A DNA stretch of 64,000 bases from Tricholoma matsutake. Taxonomy: Eukaryota > Basidiomycota > Agaricomycetes > Agaricales > Tricholomataceae. The notes under the pieces are model-generated. The model had not been told where the DNA came from, searched no databases, and saw only the letters and a program-made list of their open reading frames with translations. Location of the stretch: contig AP026545.1 of the NCBI GenBank assembly GCA_026075535.2, forward strand, positions 1,984,001 to 2,048,000, given 5' to 3'. Below, one piece after another: positions 34,817 to 44,421 of the stretch. Each line of letters starts with the position of its first letter. Positions within the stretch are counted from its first letter, which is position 1. Made by a program: the position numbers and the translations under genes.

Positions 34817-37800
34817 ATGAAATTTAAGAGACTATTGGCACGGCTCTTTCGCGGTCGTCGGATGAAGAGACAAGTAACACATTATCTCCTCATTGCAACT
34901 TGAACTGCGAGTGACCGGCACTGCTGTAACACAGGTAACGGCGCTCCCTCCAGAAGTAGAACCCAATCCAGAGGTAGAAGAGCCTGATGCAGAGGTAGAA
35001 GAGCCCGATACAGAGGTAGAAGAGCCCGATACAGAGGTAGAAGAGCCTGATACAGAGGTAGAAGAGCCCGATACAGAGGTCGCATGCAGCACTGATCCAC
35101 ATGCTATGATTATACACTCATCATCCGTTTGCAGATGAACAGAGCTATCGAAATACGCAGCCAATGTCGCCATTTTCGCATTCTTGTAATCGGACGAGCA
35201 AATGCTGGGAAGACTACACTATTGAAGAAAGTCTGCGAGTCCACAGATGATCCAAGGATTTATGGTGCCAATGGGAAAGAGGTTGGTCTTATATATTAAT
35301 ACATAGTGGTCAAATCTTACTGTTTGAGTTACTATTCTGTAGATTGACACATCGGTTGTGGCACCCTCTGAGCAGGTATGTCCTTCATTCACCCTTTCAA
35401 GCTTCAGGATAAAATACTGCTCTAGCGTGGGCTTCATGATATTGAGAACCAATTGGTGTTTGCAAGCAACCCACAGTTTGTCTTTCATGATTCCATGGGA
35501 TTTGAAGCAGGTGGTACTGGAGAACTAGAAGCTGTCAAAGCCTTCATTGCTAGCCGAGCAAAAGCAACCCATATGTCAAGGCAGCTACATGCAATTTGGT
35601 GCATTTTATGTTGAATTTATTACTACTAATAGTTCAAACTAATGTTTTTGGTTGTTGAAACCAGGTATTGTCTTCCTACTGACACCAACAGACCACTTTT
35701 AGCAGCTGACCACATTTTCTTTGAAGAATGTGGTACTGGAAAAGGTCAGGCAAATTATTTGCTGATAGGGCTCATTTCTTTAATGGAACCATATTTCTAA
35801 GTCCCAGTTATTGCTATTTTCACCAAGTTTGATGCTCTCATTACCACTGCATTTGGGGAACTTCGGAAACAGGGTCACACATGGGCAGATGCAAAGGACA
35901 ATGCTTCAGTTCTTGCAGAGCATAAATTGAAGGAGGATTATATTGATCAACTTCATAAATCCAAGTACAAACCCAAGAAGCATGTTTGGCTGAAAGGTAC
36001 CTTAAATATATTTGAATTTAAAATGTGGCTTCTAATATATTTTCTTACATATAGACATGCAGCAGGATGCAACAACCTGCCTGGAATTGATTGAAGAGAC
36101 AGCACAGGCTATTGACAATAATGCTCTCAAGCTGCTGTTTGTATCAGTCCAACAAAGCAACATTGATCTTTGCATTAGGGCTGCCATAGAAGAGTATTAT
36201 TTATGTGGTCTTTTTGTTTAGCAAAATCTCACCTTATCATAGATCTATTGGTAAACATCACATCAGCCTTCCAAAATGTTGGGAGCTTATCTAAGACTGT
36301 TGTTTACAGGCAATTTCCGAATAGAGTTGAATGATGAAACTCTTGAGAAACTGGTCAGGAGGACAGCTGCATGGTTTCCACATGTGTGGGTGAGTTCTCA
36401 AGTTGATATAGGTTTCCTTGGTATTAACTGACATAATCCATAGTTACATGTAAGCAGACTATGTCTTTGTTTTGATTATATAGTTGCTCTAACAAGTTAT
36501 CTGGGGAAATTTCTTAGGATGTAGGTACCCAACTATGATACATAATAGGTAAATGTGGCTAATATGCTCTATCCAAGACCTACCAGTGGGTGAGGATTAC
36601 ATTACAATAATAAAAACCTTACTCAATAGTGGTTAATGTTGATATTGAACCAAAACAGAATGTATGTGTTAAATATTCTTATTCTTAAAAGTGTACTTAC
36701 ATACAGCATAGGATGTAAGTTATATATCTAAATAGATATTGTGACTACTACTTATTACTATGTTATAATTGCATATCCATTTCTCAGGTGAGTACTGATT
36801 TTTGAATAACTGGTAACAGATGCTGAGTATGGACTGCAACTTCTACAGGATGTAAGTGGCTGTTTATTGATCAAATCTGTTTGCTCAGCACTGACTGCAA
36901 CTTCTACAGTTTGTAAGTGGTTGTTTATTGATCAAATCTGTTTGCTCAGCACTGACTGCCACTTCTACAGGAAGTAAGTGGCTGTTTATTGATCAAATCT
37001 GTTTGCTCAGCACTGACTGCCACTTCTACAGGAAGTAAGTGGCTGATTATTGATCAAATCTGTTTGCTCAGCACTGACTGCAACTTCTACAGGGAGTAAG
37101 TGGCTGTTTATTGATCAAATCTGTTTGCTCAGCACTGACTGCAACTTCTACAGTTTGTAAGTGGCTGTTTATTGATCAAATCTGTTTGCTCAGCACTGAG
37201 TGCAACTTCTACAGCGGGTAAGTGGCTGTTTATTGATCAAATCTGTTTGCTCAGCACTGACTGCAACTTCTACAGGAAGTAAGTGGCTGTTTATTGATCA
37301 AATCTGTTGGCTCAGCACTGACTGCAACTTCTACAGTATGTAAGTGGCTGTTTATTGATCAAATCTGTTTGCTCAGCACTGACTGCAACTTCTACAGTAT
37401 GTAAGTGGCTGTTTATTGATCAAATCTGTTTGCTCAGCACTGACTGCAACTTCTACAGTTTGTAAGTGGTTGTTTATTGATCAAATCTGTTTGCTCAGCA
37501 CTGACTGCCACTTCTACAGGAAGTAAGTGGCTGATTATTGATCAAATCTGTTTGCTCAGCACTGACTGCAACTTCTACAGGAAGTAAGTGGCTGTTTATT
37601 GATCAAATCTGTTTGCTCAGCACTGACTGCAACTTCTACAGTATGTAAGTGGCTGTTTATTGATCAAATCTGTTTGCTCAGCACTGACTGCCACTTCTAC
37701 AGTATGTAAGTGGCTGTTTATTGATCAAATCTGTTTGCTCAGCACTGACTGCCACTTCTACAGGAAGTAAGTGGCTGATTATTGATCAAATCTGTTGGCT

Positions 37801-38843
37801 CAGCACTGACTGCAACTTCTACAGGGAGTAAGCGGCTGTTTATTGATCAAATCTGTTTGCTCAGCACTGACTGCAACTTCTACAGTATGTAAGTGGCTGT
37901 TTATTGATCAAATCTGTTTGCTCAGCACTGACTGCCACTTCTACAGAAAGTAAGTGGCTGTTTATTGATCAAATCTGTTGGCTCAGCACTGACTGCAACT
38001 TCTACAGTTTGTAAGTGGTTGTTTATTGATCAAATCTGTTTGCTCAGCACTGACTGCAACTTCTACAGTTGGTAAGTGGCTGTTTATTGATCAAATCTGT
38101 TTGCTCAGCACTGACTGCAACTTCTACAGTTGGTAAGTGGCTGTTTATTAATCAAATCTGTTTGCTCAGCACTGACTGCCACTTCTACAGGGAGTAAGTA
38201 GCTGTTTATTGATCAAATCTGTTTGCTCATCACTGACTGCAACTTCTACAGAGAGTAAGTGGCTTTTTATCAATCCAATCTATTTACTGTGCACTGACTG
38301 CCACTTCTACAGTTTGTAAGTAGCCATCTATCTCATTAAATTATTATCACTTGATACTGTGCTATAATCAGGATGTCAATATCTCTGCTTTCACCAAAGC
38401 ACTTCAACCACTTTTACATCAGGTTTGTCATACAAATACATGTTGCCTTCACTGCTGTCTTTTTATTGCACATGATGCCTAGGCCAATTCATTGCTACCT
38501 GATTTTCAGGTGTTCTTTATGGGTGTAGGTATGTTTTTTTCAGTTATACATTTGTTTCAGGTCCTTTATTCTTTATCTAGTTATCCTCTTATGTATCAAG
38601 CATACAGTGTCATTGGCAGAAGATGCCACTGTATCACTTGATAGAAGCTTTCCTGTTGCCATCCAGCATTATCAAGAACAGGGAATTTTCAACAAGGTGT
38701 TGGAATTTTTCAAGGACAACTCAGGTCTATCTGAAAACAAAGATAAATATAATCAGTTGTGGGCACTGATCCAGGATAATTGCTGTATGTGTTTTATTAT
38801 TCTTCAGCATGCCCATCCAAAGGTTTTTTCCCTTGTGCTGTAG
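34817..38843 (+). CDS. G-domain GTPase with a tandem mini-intron / microexon array
   Basis: Exons: 34817-34873, 34935-35078, 35135-35281, 35343-35375, 35426-35598, 35665-35744, 35802-35996, 36055-36207, 36310-36389, then the intron array, then 38372-38422, 38483-38528, 38608-38843. All junctions are in phase; without microexons this gives 464 residues, and each microexon adds one. The N-terminus holds EVEEPDT repeats. The P-loop is GRANAGKTT (G1), with DSMGFE (G3), TKFD (G4-like) and a helical C-terminal half, as in mushroom G-domain proteins; the substrate is GTP and the cellular role is unknown. The FPHVW exon ends at 36389 and the DVNISAFTKAL exon starts at 38372, both phase 0. Met at 35135 is an alternative start. 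Everything outside the array is open, so the gene looks functional. Confidence 0.85.
34960..35078 (+). repeat. 21-bp coding tandem repeat (EVEEPDT)
   Basis: About five units of GAGGTAGAAGAGCCYGATRC A encode a strongly acidic heptad, EVEEPDT/A, ahead of the GTPase domain. Units differ by one or two transitions. The number of units probably varies between strains. Confidence 0.8.
36390..36848 (+). other. Irregular leader of the microexon array
   Basis: After the FPHVW exon, candidate introns are 36390-36443, 36450-36517, 36521-36658, 36662-36711 and 36715-36848. They leave possible small exons TTACAT (36444-36449), GAT (36518-36520), AAT (36659-36661) and GAT (36712-36714), all multiples of three. 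At 36787/36788 an acceptor CTCAG abuts a donor GTGAGT with no exon between, a recursive-splice-site arrangement. These units are diverged from the regular array and may be older. Splicing is inferred from motifs only. Confidence 0.45.
36849..38315 (+). repeat. Tandem array of 58-nt introns separated by 3-nt microexons (25 microexons, 24 introns)
   Basis: The period is exactly 61 bp with no indel over 24 units. Each unit has a variable triplet, donor GTAAGT (GTAAGC once), branch site CTGAC about 16 nt from the end, and acceptor CTACAG. First bases and triplets: 36849 GAT, 36910 TTT, 36971 GAA, 37032 GAA, 37093 GGA, 37154 TTT, 37215 CGG, 37276 GAA, 37337 TAT, 37398 TAT, 37459 TTT, 37520 GAA, 37581 GAA; 37642 TAT, 37703 TAT, 37764 GAA, 37825 GGA, 37886 TAT, 37947 AAA, 38008 TTT, 38069 TTG, 38130 TTG, 38191 GGA, 38252 AGA, 38313 TTT. 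A last 56-nt intron (38316-38371) leads to the next exon. The alternative reading is one 1,982-nt intron made of a minisatellite. Confidence 0.9.
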
Positions 38844-39403
38844 AACTTTGATATTCTCACCTCCTGCTAGTTGCCTTTTTCCCCTTTGAATTGTTACCAG
38901 TTATCATGTTCATTTGTCTGCCTAGTTTTGATAGGATCCATCCTTTTTATATTTACAGTTCTTTACTCTTACAAATATGAAATCTATTTCAAGCATTCTT
39001 CAAGGCTGTTCTCATACCTAGCTGAGAAGTAGCTATATCCATGTCAATTTAAGTGAATTGATGCTAAATTGATGACATTGCAGAGTTGCCACCTCCTGTT
39101 GTTTGATCTCATCTAATAAGCCTTTGGGATCTTTCTGATTTCACATGCCAGGCATCTCATGGACCAAATCCTGTCAACAGATGAGATGGCCCTCCATTTG
39201 TACAGTCATAATATGATGCTATTCAATGTGGTATATACTTAGGACTTATATATTTAAACTGGTGTTGTAAAGCTGATAATATGATGAAATCCTTGACCCA
39301 CAGTCTTACCTAGATCCCAGTGTGATGTGAGAACCATCAAATGTTCATATTTCACTGAAAAACATGTTCCTATGATGGGAAGCAAGCAAATTCGAGGGCA
39401 TCA
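38844..39403. other. 3' flank of the GTPase gene, no gene seen
   Basis: AT-rich sequence without a conserved ORF, probably 3' UTR and intergenic DNA. Confidence 0.5.
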
Positions 39404-40309
39404 ACAGTAGAAATTTTTGGTTCAGATTATAAACTGAACTTGAAAACTGAACTGGAATTTGAACTTGAAAGTGAACTTGAAAATCTAGGCAACAAGTTCA
39501 GATTATTTACAGTTCAGATTGTTACAATTAATATTAGTTCAGATCAAATTTTGTAGTTCAGATTCTGACAAGTGCACATGATGTTTGTTGATCCCACACC
39601 TTGAATGTGCAGCATGCCATTGGCAGTGATCACTGTCCAGTCTGTTATCATCGCGGTGGTCCATGAGCTCTTATGGTCTTGCCTCTGCCTCTCGAGTACC
39701 ATGTTAAACCTCCTTCTCATTGTACCCCAGTCTAGCCAAGATAATTACTCTCGGTGACATCAATAAATTTCTAGGCCTTGTTTGTCACTTCCTCACTGAA
39801 ATCCAACTTCATGTACCACTGAACACCAAAGCACTGCCATATCAATTGCCTATCTACATTCATAAACTATTCTGCAGCTATCTTGGCCTTGATGACAACA
39901 ATGTGGTTTGCATGTGGGACGTACTGAAAGATGTGATTTGGGAGGACCCTGAGCAAGGCGCACATTATGGGCTTTCAATGGGCGATATAGATGAGATAGA
40001 TCTTCATGGAGGGGTGTCAGTTTGTCTGGAGGAGCAGCCAAATGCCACCCAGTGAGCCATTATCCTTGAACCAATAGACAGTGGTTTGGTGGCCAGCATA
40101 TATGAACAATGAGAAAATGTAGCGACACAACCAGACCAAGACATGACATGATGTGTTAATGTCACGTGGACAGATGATCTGAACTCGACTTGGAGCACCC
40201 ACAAGTTCACTTTCCTGAAGTTCACTTTCTCACAATTAAGTTCAGTTTCTGCATGTAAGTTCAGCTTTTGAAGTTCAGAAAATAATCTGGACTGAAAATT
40301 TCTACTGTC
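39404..40309. mobile_element. KDZ-associated element with long subrepeated inverted ends
   Basis: The left end (ACAGTAGAAATTTTTGGTTCAG...) matches the reverse complement of the right end (...CTGAAAATTTCTACTGT). Both arms carry several AACTGAACTTGAAA-type subrepeats over about 120 bp. The interior holds part of a KDZ-associated ORF. No clear target duplication was seen (flanks CATCA / CAAAG). Confidence 0.6.
39720..40055 (+). pseudogene. CxC5-like, KDZ-transposase-associated fragment
   Basis: A 111-residue reading frame (SLAKIITLGDINKFLGLVCH, later LPIYIHKLFCSYLGL and VVCMWDVLKDVIWEDPE) resembles the N-terminal part of CxC5 cysteine-cluster proteins linked to KDZ transposases in mushrooms. 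The cysteine cluster and the transposase are absent, so this is a captured or deletion-derived fragment. Identification is from recalled family patterns. Confidence 0.5.
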
Positions 40310-42180
40310 AAAGTTCTGGCAAATTCAGCAGCTTTAAATCAGAATCAGCTAACTGACAGCTGAGCTGAATTTCCTTAAATCAGGCTTAAATTGAGCTTAG
40401 ACTGAGTTGGTTCACATTAAATTGCCCAGGGATAAGTTACTTAGCCCTCAAATTGACACTTATTTCCACTTATTGGTTTGCAAACAGATAGATAGATAGT
40501 GTTTTAAGGTCTGGTTAGGTCCAGTTTTTTGACCCCAAACTGGGTAGACCGTGATCGTAACCAGTCCAGGACCAACCCAGATATTGGTAGGGCAAGGCAG
40601 GGGTTATCCCTGGGTGTCAAATCTCATACCCTTACCCCTGGGTAAGGGTATGGAAACATATAAGGGTTGCCAAGGGTATGGGAGGGTTTGTCAAGGGTAC
40701 AAGGGTTTGGCACAAAATCAACATATTTAGAGCAAAATTCATTTGAAAAGTGTTGATAACTATTGTATTTACTATTAATATCACATATTAATACCTCTTA
40801 TTAACATATGAAAGCCATTATCCTGTTGGACAATCCCAAAATCTGAATTTAATTGACGAAAATCTTGAATATGAGTCTTTGTAGCTGAAAAAATCAAATG
40901 ATATTCTTACATAAGCATACTCCTGGCATACCCCTGTACCCTTAGTAAGGGTACAGGTGTATGCAAAGGTATGAACTTCCAAACCCCTACCCTTACCCCT
41001 CATACCCTTAGCCCCAAAACACAAGGGCATACCCCTACCCCTGCCTTGCCTTAGATATTGGGGGACCATAACTGGACCAACTCAGACCAGTTTTTTGTTG
41101 TAAAATTTATCATACTTATATAACCCATAGGTATCTTGGTAACCATTATTCAGACCTTATAGCCATTGTAAGGTGGGTTAGATACTGTAATTCCCCGTCA
41201 TTTGGTCCAACTTTTAAGAGATTTCATCAAGATTTGATCTAGTTATGCTTTAAACAAAGTACATTGCATTCAAGTTGTGTCTGTAGTTTGTAATTTGTAG
41301 TATGTAGTGTTTGAAAGTCTGGTCCAGTCTGGTTTTTTTGACCCCAAAGGGGGCAACCATAGACCAGACCGGTTGAACTCATTTCAAATATCCATGCAAC
41401 TGACAACTGGACTGGTGTAAACTGGTCCAGTGCGGTTGCCTATCAGATGCTGGACCAGTTGTGACTGGTCCAACACTGAGTTGGTCTGGACCAGTTATAA
41501 ACTGGTCTGGACCATTATATAATATGTATTCTATGAGATATTCTACAATAACTAAATGCCCCTCACAGTGTGAGTGGCCATGTTGATGATTAAATAAATA
41601 ATAAACTAAAGTAAACCCCTACCTTGCAAGATGCAAGGCAAGGGGAGTCCATGATGGCATTTGCAGGCATCATTTAATTTGTGCTGATGCTGGTGTTGGC
41701 AGCATTGGTGAGCAGCAAGGGTGCTGGGCAGCTTTTTGTGAAGAAGCAAGCATGACCGCTCATTGTCGAGCTGTTGGGGTAGTAAGTGATGACGTGGCGG
41801 GCTTACAAGCTAGTAGGGTGCTTACCTCACATATATCCTGCATGGGCCTTTCACCCCTCTCATTGCCCATCATCCATCATTTGTGGGTACTTGTTAAACC
41901 TACATTAGAAGAAAAAACAATAAAACAACAAAAAAGAAACTTACCTTGGTTGTTGCACACATATAACATGTGTGACATGGCACTTCAAGGTTGATTAGGT
42001 GTGGAGGTGGCTGAGGTGGGTCGCTGGTATAGGGCCACATTGTATCATTGCTGTCCCATGTCCTATTACAAGAGCGGGGTCAGTGATAATGCACTAGGTT
42101 TATGGGATTGGGGTGTACTTACCTCACGTGTGTGCCACTGGGCCTGCCCTGCTGTCATCTTATCTCCCTTGTCATAGTCA
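40310..42180. repeat. GGTCCAGT-rich repeats with an inserted hAT MITE; no gene
   Basis: Two related segments, 40,500-41,100 and 41,308-41,515, share GTCTGGT..GGTCCAGT and TTTTTTGACCCCAAA. Each has inverted copies of GGTCCAGTT at its other side. The first is split by the MITE at 40588-41053. 41,560-42,180 holds no recognisable feature. Confidence 0.6.
40588..41053. mobile_element. hAT-type MITE, 466 bp, TSD GATATTGG
   Basis: Terminal inverted repeats TARGGCAAGGCAGGGGT lie at both ends. A perfect 8-bp duplication GATATTGG is at 40580-40587 and 41054-41061. The interior is rich in TACCCTTACCCC-type repeats and has no ORF. Confidence 0.88.
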
Positions 42181-42213
42181 TTGTCTACCATTGTTGTTCA
42201 AAATAGCACTGAC

Positions 42214-42445
42214 GATCCACCCCACAAGCAGTGGCTTGTGAGGCTGGACATTGGTGCTTTGTCATGTGGCTTTGTTGTTGTTGTTGTCTCTGACATTGTT
42301 GAAGATAGCATCAATGATCCACCCCGCGAGCAGTGGCTCGTGAGGCTGGACATCGGTGCTGGGTCATCATCATCTCTGTTCATTGGCCAGCCCAGTTGTC
42401 CATCGTTGAAGACCCACCCCATGAGCAGTGGCTTGTGAGGCTGGG
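42214..42445 (+). repeat. Three copies of the CCACCCC-R-GAGCAGTGGCTYGTGAGG hairpin repeat
   Basis: Hairpins at 42223-42240 (CACAAGC/GCTTGTG), 42325-42342 (CGCGAGC/GCTCGTG) and 42420-42437 (CATGAGC/GCTTGTG) all have loop AGTG. Pairing is kept through compensatory or G-U changes. Two copies are followed by GGCTGGACATYGGTGCT, so the repeat unit is about 50-110 bp. Confidence 0.75.
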
Positions 42446-42785
42446 GTGGTGGGGTCATTGTTATATTTAAACCTACAAAAGAAGCAAAGAACAACATTTA
42501 GAAAAGAGAATAATAAAAACAAGAAACAAGACTTAATTATAACATGTTGGTGCCTTCTCCAACATGGATGTTGGTTGTCAAACATGTAGAACACATGTAA
42601 TATGGCACATTTGCAGCCACAGTGTGCCGTTTGTGGTAGTTGAAGGGGTATGTCAGGTCATTGATGTGGGCAGTATATCCTTAGCTCCCTCCTCCGTATC
42701 TGAGATCATTACAAAGATTGACTTCTTTCTCGCTACTCCAGGCTGTTCTCCATCCCTTTGAGCATGGCAGTGCCTAGCTGGACAC

Positions 42786-43418
42786 TTGAACTGGATGTTA
42801 AATGTGCTTCCATGGGGACGACCAGCCTTGTCAGAAATGTATTGCAAGATTAGTGACAAATCCTGGTTGCACCGTGGAATTCCCATCAACACAGCTGTCA
42901 TAATTGACTTAATGTGGTTGAAAGGTATCATTCCGGCAGTGATTGGGATCCACTTTATTGATACAGGATTTTGGGCTGATCACGACACTGACATGGTAAT
43001 GTGGATGGATGCTAGTCTTCGCAATGCCTTGGCATTTGTCTATTCTAACAAGAACTTCATCTATCCCATTAGGCCTCCTCCCGTGGGGGTCAATTGCTAG
43101 CCATCGCATCAGCCATTCACCATGCAGGTTCTCTTGCACATCCCCTATGACACATCCTCATCTGGACAGACAGTCTGGATTCTGTGGCTGTTCTGAACTC
43201 CCTTCATACAGCTGAGTCACTGCACAATGCCCCACTGCTGGCCATCACAGATATCATTCTTCATACTGGGATGGATCTTCGTGTTCAGTTTATTGAGGGC
43301 AAGAAGAACATGTGTGCCAATATGTTATCTTGTCTGCTGATAGATGAGTATCAGAGCAAATTCTCTGCTGACTGCGTCAAGAGCTTTACTCCTCCATGGG
43401 TGCTTCTGCCAGCATGAT
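42786..43418 (+). pseudogene. DIRS-like element: RNase H / RT end (decayed)
   Basis: Broken frames read as the RNase H part of a tyrosine-recombinase retroelement: WMDASLRNALAFVYSNKNF (about 42,998-43,060, split here), then WTDSLDSVAVLNSLHTAES, DIILHTGMDLRVQFIEGKKN and MLSCLLIDEY. Several frameshifts and stops are present. The RT domain itself is not recognisable upstream. Confidence 0.65.
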
Positions 43419-44421
43419 GGAGAGAGTACTTTTGAATGCGCTGGGGGGGAAGGAGGCCACTCCATGTGTACCTTGCCCCCCCATGGAGCTGGCAGACCTT
43501 GATGCCCATGCTCTTCATCTACAGGTTAACTCTATCGAATGCTCAACATCCAAGAACTATGCCACAGGTGCTCAAGATTACATTAATTTCTGCATTCTCC
43601 ACTCCCTTCCTTTGGATTCTACACCCACCACGTTATCTCGCTATGTCGCTTATTCATCTCAGTTCATCACCTCTTCACCAAAATATCTCACAGGAGTCCA
43701 ACATTTTCTCAAGGACCTGTACCCTGATTTCGATGCTAATCGCGCTCACCATCTCGTAAGCTCCACCGTTCATGGCTCAAAGAAAGCATGAGTGGATCCT
43801 GTCGTGAGGAGACTACCACTTCGTCTAGCTCATTTGCAGTCTTTCATCAATGTGGCTCACTGTACAGGAACCTATGACAACTTCTTGTTCATTGTTCTGC
43901 TTAGTTGTGCTTTCTATGGATGCCATCACATGGGCAACCTGGTCCAGAAGAGTGATCACAGCTTATTTGATTGGAGGAAGATCATCAAACAGGCCTCGCT
44001 GACTTTTGATGATGGTCATGCACAGTATCACCTACCATATCACAAGGGTGATCCTTTCTATTGAGGTTCTGATGTCATCTTCACAGCCCAGGATGTTGCT
44101 GACCCTGTATCACTGCTTTGGATTTACATGCAACTTCGTGATCATCTCCACGGTGCTAAGGCGGCATTATTCCTTCATGAGAATGGCTCTCACCCTGCTC
44201 GTTCTTGGTTTGAATTGAAATTCTTTGCAGTCCTCAACTGGCACTTTGGTGGACATTCCCCATGGACAGGATATGCTGCCTTCCTTGCCTCACTAGGTAT
44301 TCCAGAGTCTATCATCCAAGCAGTGGGATGATGGTCATCAGAAGCTTGGAAATTTTATATCCGAGAAAACCCCGCGGTTAGAGTTGAACAACAACTGGCA
44401 GCTCTTCGACTGCATAATTAA
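43396..44421 (+). pseudogene. DIRS-like tyrosine recombinase, decayed, catalytic Arg lost
   Basis: The frame starts at ATG 43396 (MGASASMMERVLLNALGGKE). An N-terminal SAM-like core-binding domain (STSKNYATGAQDYINFC) is followed by a catalytic domain (SCAFYGCHHMGNLV, then FELKFFAVLNWHFGGHSPWT). The expected second catalytic arginine in HSxR is W (HSPWTGYA; CGG to TGG). The following GRWS is G-stop-WS (TGA at 44330). Catalytic tyrosine YIREN is kept. TGA codons at 43789 and 44062 also sit at arginine positions. The enzyme family integrates circular cDNA by recombination; this copy is dead. Confidence 0.8.

Noticed and set aside
36849..38315. CRISPR array (regular repeats with variable spacers)
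   Set aside because: The period is 61 bp with a 58-bp constant part and only 3 variable bases. The organism is a fungus and the unit is a textbook intron, so CRISPR does not fit.
36849..38315. Plain intronic minisatellite without function
   Set aside because: Not excluded, but the exact placement of the variable triplet between CTACAG and GTAAGT, the phase-0 flanks, the lack of indels and the kept branch site make it a weaker explanation.
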